From Flavobacterium sp. J49 (GTDB lineage Bacteria; Bacteroidota; Bacteroidia; Flavobacteriales; Flavobacteriaceae), in contig NZ_JAAQQU010000040.1 of assembly GCF_011742145.1 (NCBI RefSeq), positions 53,518 through 117,517 on the forward strand: a stretch of DNA of 64,000 bases, given 5' to 3'. Numbering within the stretch: position 1 is the stretch's first letter; every line of letters starts with the position of its first letter. Below are positions 9,719 through 18,973 of this stretch, in pieces. The translations under genes and the position numbers were made by a program. Under the pieces are notes generated by a model that was not told where the DNA came from, ran no database searches, and was given only the letters and a program-made list of their open reading frames with translations.

Positions 9719-11335
9719 TCAAACGCTAACGCTTGGTTTTGCTATTTCAACATCTGCTTGGACGTGAGCCGAGTTGGCTCGCCCGCTTGGATCCTGATTT
9801 TCTTGCCATTTTGGTATCCATTTGCGCACAGTTTGTGCCGCACTGACCTGTGGATAGTATTTATGGAAAATAGTTCTGTAAAAATAGGCTTCTTTCGTTG
9901 CCGGTGTATTGTAGGGGAAAAGCGTTGGAGCTTGCTCCATTTGTTCATCGGTCACCTGTGATGCACAATAGTCAATTAAAGTGTCGATCCAGTTGTAGCC
10001 AACACCATCGGAGAATTGCTCTTTTTGACGCCACAATACTTCACTAGGAAGATAGGGTTGTTCAGGCGTATCGAAGGCTTTTCTCAAAATGTATTTTTCT
10101 TTACCGTCGTAGGTTTTAGGCTGTTTTTCTTCGCCTTTGATTTTCATGGCAACATCTAAGAAAGCTTTGTCTAAAAACGGCACCCGTGCTTCTAATCCAT
10201 GCGCCATCGTTGATTTGTCGGCACGCAATAAATCGGCCGTAAACAACTTTTGCACTCTTTCGATGGTTTCTTTGGTAAAATCTTCGGTGCTTGGCGCATT
10301 TCTGAAGTACAAATATCCTCCAAAAACCTCATCAGCACCTTCGCCCGACAACACCACTTTGATACCCATATCAGTAATAGCTTTTGACAAGAAGTACATT
10401 GGCGTGCTAGCTCTAACAGACGTTACATCATAGGTTTCCAGATGCCAAATCAATTTATCCAAAATGGCAATTCCCTGCTCGATAGTAAAGTGGATTTCAT
10501 GGTGTTTAGTCCCTAAAAATTCCGCTACTTTTCTTGCAGCTTTGGCATCCGGCGCTTCCGCGTCTAAACCTATAGAAAATGAGTGTAACTCTTTTCCTTT
10601 GTCTTTTAACAAACGCGCAGCAATTGAAGAGGTCAAGGAAGAATCTAATCCTCCTGAAAGCAATACGCCAATCGGCACATCACTCATTAGTCTCTTGCGA
10701 GTAGCTTCGGTTAAGGCTTCTCTCAAAGCTGCATAATCAACCTCGGCATCACAAGCAGTATAATCTTCGTATTCGGGAGTGTAATATTTCACAAAACCGG
10801 TTTCTGCGGTGTAATAATGTCCCGGAGGAAAGGTAGAAAACGTTTTACATTGGTCGGCAATCGGTTTCATTTCGGAAGCAAAATACATTCTGCCTCTTTC
10901 ATCCATACCATAATATAAAGGCTTTACTCCCAGCGGATCACGACCGGCAATATAATCATCGCCATCGATTACCACGAAAGCAAAATCGCCATCTAATAAA
11001 TGTACAAAATCATACCCAAACTTCTCATACAAATGCACAATCACTTCTGAATCCGATTTAGAACGAAACGTGTGGTCTTTTAAAATGGTATCTCTTAACT
11101 CTTGGTGGTTGTAGATTTCGCCATTGTGAACCATCCAAGCGGTTGCACAACCTTGAATAGGCTGTCTTCCTGAATGCAGGTCGATAATAGACAAACGTTC
11201 ATGACTTAATATATGACCGTTCTCCGTAACATGAATATCGCTTTCATCCGGTCCGCGGTGTGACATTCTTTTTGAAAGTTGTTTCACCAATTGCTCGTCT
11301 TTTCCTTTTCCAATAATGGCTAATATTCCACACAT
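9719..11335 (-). CDS. asnB: asparagine synthase B (glutamine-hydrolysing)
   Basis: This enzyme makes asparagine from aspartate, ATP and glutamine. The N-terminal glutaminase domain begins with the catalytic Cys2 (MCGILAIIG) and has MSHRGPDES near residue 27. The synthetase domain has the PP-loop SGGLDSSL near residue 228 and the later SGEGADEVFGGYLYF and DKSTMAHGLEARVPFLD motifs. At 538 residues it is a full-length class B enzyme. It lies alone between terminators, with 170 bp of AT-rich upstream DNA that contains no exact promoter match. Confidence 0.95.
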   Translation of the reverse strand: MCGILAIIGKGKDEQLVKQLSKRMSHRGPDESDIHVTENGHILSHERLSIIDLHSGRQPIQGCATAWMVHNGEIYNHQELRDTILKDHTFRSKSDSEVIVHLYEKFGYDFVHLLDGDFAFVVIDGDDYIAGRDPLGVKPLYYGMDERGRMYFASEMKPIADQCKTFSTFPPGHYYTAETGFVKYYTPEYEDYTACDAEVDYAALREALTEATRKRLMSDVPIGVLLSGGLDSSLTSSIAARLLKDKGKELHSFSIGLDAEAPDAKAARKVAEFLGTKHHEIHFTIEQGIAILDKLIWHLETYDVTSVRASTPMYFLSKAITDMGIKVVLSGEGADEVFGGYLYFRNAPSTEDFTKETIERVQKLFTADLLRADKSTMAHGLEARVPFLDKAFLDVAMKIKGEEKQPKTYDGKEKYILRKAFDTPEQPYLPSEVLWRQKEQFSDGVGYNWIDTLIDYCASQVTDEQMEQAPTLFPYNTPATKEAYFYRTIFHKYYPQVSAAQTVRKWIPKWQENQDPSGRANSAHVQADVEIAKPSVSV

Positions 11336-11507
11336 AATCGTATTCTTTTAATTCGTATCAGTTATTTTGATAAAGCAAAAATGCTATATTCATTTCGATA
11401 CAGAAACCAAAAATCAATTATTGACTATAATTTATAACCAAATAAACAAATAAAAGACATTTATGAAAGGGAAAGATTGTCAAATAAGGAATGGAAGTTA
11501 GAAATCG

Positions 11508-11951
11508 TTAATTAACGTTCTCAATCCGATAAGGTTTTCCGTTCATGTCGAATTCAAACCCGGTATCGTTACCCATTAGCTTACTGCCTAGAGGTGATTG
11601 CGGAGAAAGGGCAAAAACCGTTTTACCATCAAGGGTGATTTTAGGCAAAGCCGCACTAATGAATAACAACATCCCATTGGCTTGAACCAAACTTCCCAAA
11701 GCTACTTTTTGATGCGTTACTGAACCATCTATTTTATCGAGAATTGCTTTTTGTTCAAGGATTTCTTTGAGTTTGTGATTGAGTTTCTCTTGTTCCAAAT
11801 GCATCATCGACAATGCCGTTTCGTGTTTATCACCGGCCGAACCTTTGGCATCATTTTGGGCATCAATCGTCAAACCCGAAATCATGTCTTGGAACACATC
11901 TATACGGTCTTGGACTAACTGTTTGTAGTATTGAAGAACTTGTTGTTTCAT
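11508..11951 (-). CDS. GreA/GreB C-terminal-like protein
   Basis: This 147-residue protein has a helical N-terminal half with the pattern GSAGDKHETALSMMHLEQ (about 37-54). A C-terminal domain ends in SPQSPLGSKLMG, which resembles the SP(I/L)G signature of GreA/GreB and other secondary-channel RNA polymerase regulators. Proteins like this are often mislabelled 3-oxoacyl-ACP synthase; nothing here resembles a thiolase fold. It may bind RNA polymerase, but that is inference. It starts 81 bp after the TonB-like barrel gene, with an inverted repeat between them. Confidence 0.65.
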   Translation of the reverse strand: MKQQVLQYYKQLVQDRIDVFQDMISGLTIDAQNDAKGSAGDKHETALSMMHLEQEKLNHKLKEILEQKAILDKIDGSVTHQKVALGSLVQANGMLLFISAALPKITLDGKTVFALSPQSPLGSKLMGNDTGFEFDMNGKPYRIENVN

Positions 11952-11954
11952 TTT

Positions 11955-12029
11955 GAGTGGCTGAGTAACTGAGTCGCTGAGTGGCTTAGTTAATTTCTTC
12001 GTAACTTAGCCACTCAGCAACTTAGGCTC
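11955..12029. repeat. intergenic inverted repeat of GCTGAGT words
   Basis: The 81-bp spacer contains repeated CTGAGT words. A right arm (GTAACTTAGCCACTCAGC) pairs with a left arm (GCTGAGTGGCTTAGTTA) around a short loop. It forms a long stem without a U-tract. Confidence 0.65.
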
Positions 12030-12032
12030 TTT

Positions 12033-13766
12033 TTAGAAATCGAATTTATAACTCGCACCACCAAGCACTTGCAATCCTTGCACCGGATAGTTTAACCAGC
12101 GTTGGTAATCTTGGTTGGCCAAGTTGTTTCCTTTTAAGAAAAAAGTCAATCGCTCTGAGTGTTTGTAACCCACATGCGCATTCAAATCAAAATAACTATC
12201 TAAGGTTACTATTTCATCATCAACAGAAGGCAGAGACAAGAAGGCAAAATGAGCAAAATCTTTTCTTTCACCTACAAAAAACAAACTCATCCCGGCAAAC
12301 CATTTTTGGGTAATATTTACATCTAAATTGGTACTCACTTTTAAACTGGGTAAATTCCAAGCTTCGCTTTCAACATCAGTTGAGTAGCTGCTGAAAGTTC
12401 CGTTAATCCCAAAAGTCACATTCTTAGTGAAATCAGCTTTCAATTCCCCAAAGAAACTTATTGTTTTTAATTGATCATAAACCACGTTAAAAGAGTTACC
12501 ATATTGATAGCCTTCGGTACCAATGAGCTCTTCATAACCGTTGCTTTTAAAAAGAGCTCTGTTGTCTTCGTTCGTATAAGAGCCGCGAATGTTGTAGCTT
12601 ACACTATTGGCCAGTTTACCTTTCAAACCGGCAAATACATCATACTTTTGATCTGTTGGCGCTACGATTAAGGTTGGTGATACAAAGAAATTCTCCTGCA
12701 CAAAATCGTGATAAGAGTTTTGTTTCAAACCACCTTCAACACCGGCGTAAAAAATCATTAAATCTCCCACAACTTTATACGAACCGGTAATTTGCGGATA
12801 AATAAAGAACTTGCTTTCACCTTGTTCTTGGGCAGAACTGTAAAAGAACCCTACTCCGGCATTGACCGTTAAATCGTCTTTTTGGATTCTGATACTGGGT
12901 TGGAAACCAACGTTGGCAAAACCATATTTATAACCGGCATTGCCGTTAATATCATTTTCAAAAGAACCGCTGATATAATCCAAGATAAAATCGGCTTTGA
13001 TTTTTTGTTCTACAATATCAAATTCTAAGGATGGCTTGGCTACAAAGCGATTTTCTGCCGAACCGAAAGCATCCCAAAAACGACTGAATTTAATTGAGCT
13101 TTCTTTTAAAACACTACTCAATCCCAATCTCCCGCCTACATATAAAGTGTGGTAGGTTTGTTGCTCATCAATGGTTTCAATGGTGGCATCCGTTAATGTT
13201 CCCGGATAGAAACCATACCAATTATAAATTTGATTTTTATAGCCCAAATCGGCATTCCAATTCATGGTTTTGGTTCGGCTGCCATATGTTAAATCTAAAG
13301 CTGTGTTCATAAACTTATCATCTAAAACAACGTCTTTAATGCCGCCTTGAGACGAACTGTGGCGCAACATTCCACCGAAATAATCGGTATTGCTTACATT
13401 TTCGGTCACGAATAATTCGACATTGGCTGTACCGTAATTTCCGGCGGCTAAAGTCAAATAATTACTAAAAATTTTCTCTTCAGGTGATTTGTCTACATTG
13501 GCTGCTTTTCCTTTAGAAGGCGCAAAAGTAGACGCTACAGGGAAAGAAAAGATATTGTACTTGATATTTTCTTTTTTCTGAGTTTCCTCGTCATCTAATG
13601 TCGGGGTTTCTTTGACTTTAAAAGCATCTGAAATGGTTGGTGTATAAGGTTTCACCACGTTTACCACTTCGGTTCCTATGTTGTCGTCTTTCTTTTGAGC
13701 CAAGGTTTGTTGAAAACCGGTCAAAACTAAAACTGCTGCAATGGTATATTGAAATGTCTTTTTCAT
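12033..13766 (-). CDS. TonB-dependent-receptor-like outer membrane beta barrel without plug
   Basis: The 577-residue protein has a cleavable signal peptide (about 1-23, ending TLAQ), a short charged linker (VNVVKPYTPTISDAF), and then a long run of alternating aromatic beta strands. It ends in GLQVLGGASYKFDF, whose terminal Phe is the usual barrel-assembly signal. No plug domain is visible, and the length is far below the 700-1000 residues of true TonB receptors, so a transport role is not shown. It starts 3 bp after the upstream 1004-residue TPR protein and is surely co-transcribed with it, which suggests an outer-membrane/periplasm pair. Confidence 0.75.
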   Translation of the reverse strand: MKKTFQYTIAAVLVLTGFQQTLAQKKDDNIGTEVVNVVKPYTPTISDAFKVKETPTLDDEETQKKENIKYNIFSFPVASTFAPSKGKAANVDKSPEEKIFSNYLTLAAGNYGTANVELFVTENVSNTDYFGGMLRHSSSQGGIKDVVLDDKFMNTALDLTYGSRTKTMNWNADLGYKNQIYNWYGFYPGTLTDATIETIDEQQTYHTLYVGGRLGLSSVLKESSIKFSRFWDAFGSAENRFVAKPSLEFDIVEQKIKADFILDYISGSFENDINGNAGYKYGFANVGFQPSIRIQKDDLTVNAGVGFFYSSAQEQGESKFFIYPQITGSYKVVGDLMIFYAGVEGGLKQNSYHDFVQENFFVSPTLIVAPTDQKYDVFAGLKGKLANSVSYNIRGSYTNEDNRALFKSNGYEELIGTEGYQYGNSFNVVYDQLKTISFFGELKADFTKNVTFGINGTFSSYSTDVESEAWNLPSLKVSTNLDVNITQKWFAGMSLFFVGERKDFAHFAFLSLPSVDDEIVTLDSYFDLNAHVGYKHSERLTFFLKGNNLANQDYQRWLNYPVQGLQVLGGASYKFDF

Positions 13767-13769
13767 ATT

Positions 13770-16700
13770 TTATTTCTCAATTGATGAATTCGTTTTGGCG
13801 GCTTCGCCTTTGATAAAATCTAATTCGGTTTGGGCTTCGGCTACTACATCTTCATAAGACGCGAAGTTTTTAATTACGCTGTCTAAGATTGAAGTGGCGC
13901 TGAAATTGTCTTTCATTTGGTAATAGTTTTTGGCCATTACAATCAACCCTTTGGCACCAAAATACTTATAGCCCGAATAGTCTTTGGCTAATTTTTGAAC
14001 CGTTTTGTTTGACTCTTCATATTTACCGTCTTTGTTTTTGAAATAAGCGTCATAATACAAAGCTTCGGCTGCTAATTCTCCTTTGGCAATCGTCAACAAT
14101 TTGGCGTAAGCCGAACGCGCTTTCACCTCATCATTCACTTGAATGGCGGAGCGCGCCACGATAATCTGCGCATCACTTTTTACTTTGTTATCGGTTTTTG
14201 GATTCGCCAATACTTTATCGGCGTAAACCACGGCATTGGTGTAATCTTTTTGCTCGTAATAAGCACGCATCAAATTGGCTTGCGCAAAAGTCACGTTTTG
14301 TGGAAAATCAGCTTCGGTTTCTAAGCGTTTCAAGATTGGAGCGGCTTTGGTGTAATCGTTTTTCTTTAAATGGATTTCGGCCAAACGCGCTAACGATTGC
14401 TCTGTAAACTCATTTCTTGATTTGCTGATTACATATTCGTAACCCGCAACCGAGCTGCTTTCCAAACCATCAGCATAATAGGATTGAGCCAAATAGAAAT
14501 TGGCTTTCAAAGCATGAATTCCGTTAGGAAATTTAGAAACATAACCGCTCAAACTAGAAATGGCTTGTTTGGTATTGTTTTGCAAATATTGTTTTTCAGC
14601 AGCTTCATACGTATCGTTGTCTAATTCGGCATCCGAAACCTCCACGAAATCCAACGTTCTTACCCATGAGGCATATTCATCCACTTTTCCGTTATCCATA
14701 TAAATCAAACGCGCGGTAGAAACGGCTTCTAAAGCTTCGGGAGTTCTTGGATAATCAGCGGCTACTTTCTTGAATTTGGCAATTGCTTGTTCGTCTTTTT
14801 GGGCGTTGTAATACACCAATCCCTGACGCAAAACCGCTTTTGAAGCAAACGAACCGTTTTTGAATTCGCTCAACAGTTGGTCATAGGTTTTTACGGCCAA
14901 GTCGGTTTTGTTTTCGGCTACATAAGTATTTCCTAATTCAAACAAAGCGTCATCTCTATATTTTGACGTTTTGAAATTTTGCAGAAACTTATTGAAGTCT
15001 TCAATCTTTTTGTCATTTCGGGAAACAAAACCATAACTCAAGGCTTTTTGGAACGCGGCATAATCGGCATCAATGCCTTTCATTTCAATCGCTTTGTTGT
15101 AAGCATCCATGGCAGGCCAATATTTTGAAGTCACAAAACGCGAATCACCCAAACGCAAATACGCATCATTCAAACGCACTCGGTCATCCTTGTTGGCATC
15201 AATAAAACTTTGGAAATAGTTACCGGCTTGTTCGTATTCTTTTTGCTTAAAATAAGCATAGGCAATATTGTAATTGATGTTTTTATTTTCCGGTGTATTT
15301 TTCGCTTCAGCGTAACCGGTAAACTGTTTGAAACTCAACAATGCTTCGTTGAAATTATCCAATACATATTCGGTTTCGCCTTTCCAGAAAGTTGCTCTGG
15401 CGGTAAACTTTTCGTTTCTTGGTGTGGCGATTGACTTTTTAAACATGCCCAAAGCTTCTTTGTAATTGCCATCGGTATACAATTCGATACCGCGGTAGAA
15501 CGTTACTTTTTGGTAAGCCGCTTTGTTGGTTTCCGTATTGTTTTTTTCCAATAACGTCAAGGCGTCTTTGTAATTTTTAGAAGTGATATAGGAATTGATT
15601 AACAACGTCTCGATTTCGGTTTTGCTAGGCGAATTTGGGTATTTTGCCAAAAAAGCAGACAATACATCGGGAACCGATTGGTAAGAGTTTCCGATTTCGT
15701 AGCTCAACTTGGCATAATTCAAATGAGCATCTTCCTGAATAGCCTTGTCAAAATCCATTTCAGAAGCGCTTTTGAAAGCGTTTAGCGCTTGTTGTTTTTT
15801 ATCGGTTTTGAAATAACATTCTCCTAAGTGATAGTAACCGTTTTGGGCTACAAAATCTTTTCCGTCAATGATTTTATTGAATTGCAAAATGGCATTTTCA
15901 TAGTCTTTTTGCATATAATAAGTGTAACCCAATTGGTAAAAATCGGTGTTGTTCCACTTGCCTTTTTTGCCGCGGTATTCTTTTAGATACGGCAACGCTT
16001 TGTCGTATTGCTTCAAATTGAAATAACTTTCACCAATGATTTTATTCAATTCTGATTTCTCTGAAGCATTAGAATTCGGCATCGCTACCAAACCGGCGTC
16101 AATAGCCTTTTGAAACTCACCCGATTTGAAATGCATATCCGCTTTGAAATAAGACAATTTTTCCTTGTACTTTTCTTCATCAGAAACCTGTTCGAAATAT
16201 TTATTGGCTTCTTTGTAATTGTCGCCCTCATAAGCCATAAATCCTAAGTAATATTTGGCTTGCGAACCATACTCTTTAGAATTAACCACTTTGTTGAAGT
16301 AAGCAGCAGCTTCTTTTTTATTGCCTGCCGTAAAATACGCATACCCTTTTTGGAAGGTGAATTTCTCCGTTTGCTCATAAGTCAGAGCACTTTCGTCTAC
16401 TTTGTCGAAATATTGCAACGCTTGTGGAAATTTGCCTTGTTCAAAATAATACTGCGCTACTTCAATGTAGGCTTGGTTGGTTTTGGAACTTGTCGGATAA
16501 TCGGCCACGAATTTTTCCATCAACTCGTCGGCGTTATTTTGATTCAAATGAATCGCACAATTGGCGATGTAGTAAGCACAATCGGCTTGAACATCTACTG
16601 TTTTACCATCTTGTTTCACCCTTTCAAAAAGAATTTGGGCCGATTGGTACTGCTTGTCTTTGTACAACGCAATCGCTTTGTCAAAATCGGATAACTGATG

Positions 16701-16784
16701 GGTGTAAATAGCAGATTGTTGGGCTGAAACTGTTGAAAATCCTCCAACAGTCAGTAGAAAACATAACATTAAAACGCTTCGCAT
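13770..16784 (-). CDS. large periplasmic tetratricopeptide repeat protein
   Basis: The protein has 1004 residues with a signal peptide (about 1-22, ending STVSAQ), followed almost entirely by TPR units. Recognisable repeats include ALQYFDKV, AAAYFNKVV, ANKYFEQV, ALPYLKEY and AILQFNKI, spaced by about 35 residues through most of the chain. This makes a helical superhelix suited to holding partner proteins. It heads a two-gene unit with the barrel protein at 12033. Similar TPR proteins serve in outer-membrane assembly or as scaffolds, but the exact role cannot be read from sequence. Confidence 0.85.
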   Translation of the reverse strand: MRSVLMLCFLLTVGGFSTVSAQQSAIYTHQLSDFDKAIALYKDKQYQSAQILFERVKQDGKTVDVQADCAYYIANCAIHLNQNNADELMEKFVADYPTSSKTNQAYIEVAQYYFEQGKFPQALQYFDKVDESALTYEQTEKFTFQKGYAYFTAGNKKEAAAYFNKVVNSKEYGSQAKYYLGFMAYEGDNYKEANKYFEQVSDEEKYKEKLSYFKADMHFKSGEFQKAIDAGLVAMPNSNASEKSELNKIIGESYFNLKQYDKALPYLKEYRGKKGKWNNTDFYQLGYTYYMQKDYENAILQFNKIIDGKDFVAQNGYYHLGECYFKTDKKQQALNAFKSASEMDFDKAIQEDAHLNYAKLSYEIGNSYQSVPDVLSAFLAKYPNSPSKTEIETLLINSYITSKNYKDALTLLEKNNTETNKAAYQKVTFYRGIELYTDGNYKEALGMFKKSIATPRNEKFTARATFWKGETEYVLDNFNEALLSFKQFTGYAEAKNTPENKNINYNIAYAYFKQKEYEQAGNYFQSFIDANKDDRVRLNDAYLRLGDSRFVTSKYWPAMDAYNKAIEMKGIDADYAAFQKALSYGFVSRNDKKIEDFNKFLQNFKTSKYRDDALFELGNTYVAENKTDLAVKTYDQLLSEFKNGSFASKAVLRQGLVYYNAQKDEQAIAKFKKVAADYPRTPEALEAVSTARLIYMDNGKVDEYASWVRTLDFVEVSDAELDNDTYEAAEKQYLQNNTKQAISSLSGYVSKFPNGIHALKANFYLAQSYYADGLESSSVAGYEYVISKSRNEFTEQSLARLAEIHLKKNDYTKAAPILKRLETEADFPQNVTFAQANLMRAYYEQKDYTNAVVYADKVLANPKTDNKVKSDAQIIVARSAIQVNDEVKARSAYAKLLTIAKGELAAEALYYDAYFKNKDGKYEESNKTVQKLAKDYSGYKYFGAKGLIVMAKNYYQMKDNFSATSILDSVIKNFASYEDVVAEAQTELDFIKGEAAKTNSSIEK

Positions 16785-16891
16785 GGTTTTTTTTTTTTAC
16801 TTATCCAAAAATATTACTCTATACATTATAACGTAAAAACTATACCATTTATTATAAACATTGTTTTAAACAATTTGTTTTTAAGAAAAGA

Positions 16892-16971
16892 GAAGAGATA
16901 ATAGACGAAGAGATTTTTGACATTCTATTTGAAATGAGTCTATTATTGATCCGTCTATCATCTATTATCTG
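16892..16971. repeat. AT-rich inverted repeat between divergent TPR and ftsE genes
   Basis: AGATAATAGAC (16896-16906) is complementary to GTCTATTAT (16938-16946) and again to GTCTATCATCTATTATCT at 16953-16970. The 256-bp interval otherwise holds AT-rich sequence and a near match to the -7 consensus (TACTTTTA) just upstream of ftsE. Confidence 0.55.
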
Positions 16972-17040
16972 AATTAGAAAAAATATATTTTGAAATCAAG
17001 CTTTATCTTTATTACTTTTACCCAATAAACCCAATTACTC

Positions 17041-17724
17041 ATGTCAGAAACAGTTTTATCCCTAAAAAACGTTACGATTTATCAGGAAAACAAAGTGATT
17101 TTATCCCAAATCAACTTGGAAGTGAAAGAAGGTGAATTCCTTTATATCATTGGTAAAACCGGTACAGGTAAGAGTAGTTTTATGAAAACTTTATACGGTG
17201 ATTTACCTTTGACAGAAGGAACCGGAAACATCGTAGGTTACAATTTGGTGAATTTAAAAGAAGACGATATTCCGTTTCTGAGAAGAAAAATCGGGATTGT
17301 TTTTCAGGATTTCCAATTGTTGCTGGACCGAAGTGTCAATCAAAACATGCTATTTGTTTTAAAAGCCACGGGTTGGACCGACAAGCAAGCCATGCAAAAC
17401 AAAATTGACGATGTTTTGGAGCGCGTGGGTTTAAAAGGTATTGCCAACAAAATGCCGCACCAACTTTCGGGCGGAGAACAACAAAGAGTTGCCATAGCCA
17501 GAGCGCTTTTGAATGATCCTGAATTGATTTTGGCCGATGAACCAACCGGAAATCTTGATCCGCAAACCAGTGCGGAAGTATTGAGTGTTTTGAAAAAAAT
17601 CAATGAAAACGGCAAAACGGTCATCATGGCTACTCATGATTATGCTTTGTTGATGAAATTCCCTTCGAAAACCTTGAAGTGCGAAGACAATACTATTTTT
17701 GAAGTGGTTCAGAAGACAGTTTAA
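17041..17724 (+). CDS. ftsE: FtsE-like ABC transporter ATPase
   Basis: This 227-residue ATP-binding subunit has Walker A GKTGTGKSSF near residue 38, Q-loop FQDFQLL, signature LSGGEQQRVAIARAL near 141, Walker B LILADEPTGNLDP near 162 and the switch His in MATHD. It most resembles FtsE, which with FtsX controls peptidoglycan hydrolases at the division site. No ftsX is adjacent, so the partner would be elsewhere. The 3' end overlaps the convergent membrane-protein gene by 32 bp. A LolD-type ATPase is a possible alternative. Confidence 0.85.
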   Translation: MSETVLSLKNVTIYQENKVILSQINLEVKEGEFLYIIGKTGTGKSSFMKTLYGDLPLTEGTGNIVGYNLVNLKEDDIPFLRRKIGIVFQDFQLLLDRSVNQNMLFVLKATGWTDKQAMQNKIDDVLERVGLKGIANKMPHQLSGGEQQRVAIARALLNDPELILADEPTGNLDPQTSAEVLSVLKKINENGKTVIMATHDYALLMKFPSKTLKCEDNTIFEVVQKTV

Positions 17725-18973
17725 ACCAATTTGTATCGCTTAAAAATTTAGCCAAAAGTAAAATCGCAAAAGGGAAAGTTACCAAGTGAAAGCGATCACC
17801 TTGACCGCTGGATATCCCGGACAATAAGATAATGTACCCGATAAAAAAGGCTACGAAAAAGTAAAATTTGTCTTTTTTGTAAAATTTCAAAATAAAATAA
17901 AACGCCAACAAAACGCCTAACATGGTAAACAATCTGTTTTGCCACTTGGTGACATCAAAAACCACCGACTTCCAAAACGAAAAATAGCTTGTCTGCTTGT
18001 GATTTACTATATCATAGACACTGGCATTCCCCGATTTGAAATTTTCCAGAAGATTGTCAAAATAAGCCTTGACAACATTAGGAAAATTGTTTTGTACTTG
18101 CTCTTTAGCATCTTCCAAAGCCACTTTCTTTTGGTCGGTGAAGTCCAGACTAAATAAATATTCCGCTCTCGGATTGTTGATTTGATGGTATTCTTTATCG
18201 TTTTTTAAACATTCCGCTTTGCTGAAAAGATAATTGTGATACGTCACGCCGTCTATATAGCTTATAGTAAAATCGCCATATTGGGCTTTCATCCCTACCA
18301 CTTGAATGGCTATCATCAGCAAACTTCCGTAAATAAAAATCATGCTTTTCGACTTGTAATTTCGGAAAAATTCTTTGATAAAAAACAACGTTACGATGAT
18401 GGCTAAAAACTTGGCTCCGGGCTTGACCAACATACTCGCCAACAGCAAGGACAAGGATAGGGACAAATACCAAAACTTTCCGGTTTTATAATATTGAGAC
18501 AGTAAATAAAAGGCCAACATAATGAAGAAAACAAAAATATTTTCGGTCAGCAAATGAAAGCTTAAAACCACATTCCCTAAAATAAAATAGGGCAAAACAG
18601 CAAAGCCAAAAGCCACTTTCTCTTTGGCAAATCCTTTGATGATTTCAAACAACAATATTGAAGTTCCTAGCCAACAAAAAATATTTACCCACAAACTCCA
18701 TTGAAATATTCCGGCATCGGAACTGCCAAACAAGTACGGAATTCCGGTAATAAATGCCATCACCATCGGTCGGTAATAATGTCCGGTAAACTTGAGATAC
18801 ATTTTTTGGGCCGATTCCAAATAATTGTCACAATCAGGATAAATCAACGTTTGTTGGTCTAATTGCAAAATAAAATTCAGCATGGCCAACCAACAAAAAC
18901 CCACCATAATCAGGAGCAAATGATAGCGGTATTTTTTGAGTAAAGTCAAATTATTGGTCTTTTTTGTATACAT
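17693..18973 (-). CDS. polytopic membrane protein, GT-C glycosyltransferase-like
   Basis: This 426-residue protein has about ten membrane helices. An acidic first loop (YPDCDNYLESAQ, near residue 40) and a C-terminal GDRFHLVTFPFAILLLA helix resemble GT-C enzymes such as the ArnT/PMT group, which use lipid-linked sugars on the periplasmic side. An O-antigen polymerase is the main alternative. Its start overlaps the end of the 2OG oxygenase gene by 23 bp, so the two are translationally coupled. It is the distal gene of this minus-strand unit and overlaps ftsE tail to tail. Confidence 0.6.
   Translation of the reverse strand: MYTKKTNNLTLLKKYRYHLLLIMVGFCWLAMLNFILQLDQQTLIYPDCDNYLESAQKMYLKFTGHYYRPMVMAFITGIPYLFGSSDAGIFQWSLWVNIFCWLGTSILLFEIIKGFAKEKVAFGFAVLPYFILGNVVLSFHLLTENIFVFFIMLAFYLLSQYYKTGKFWYLSLSLSLLLASMLVKPGAKFLAIIVTLFFIKEFFRNYKSKSMIFIYGSLLMIAIQVVGMKAQYGDFTISYIDGVTYHNYLFSKAECLKNDKEYHQINNPRAEYLFSLDFTDQKKVALEDAKEQVQNNFPNVVKAYFDNLLENFKSGNASVYDIVNHKQTSYFSFWKSVVFDVTKWQNRLFTMLGVLLAFYFILKFYKKDKFYFFVAFFIGYIILLSGISSGQGDRFHLVTFPFAILLLAKFLSDTNWFKLSSEPLQK

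Noticed and set aside
12033..13766. True TonB-dependent receptor
   Set aside because: No plug domain or TonB box is visible and the length is too small, so only a barrel-like label is kept.
16260..16694. Open frame of 144 codons opposite the TPR gene
   Set aside because: The TPR repeats on the minus strand explain the sequence; the opposite frame has a repetitive hydrophobic pattern caused by the repeats.
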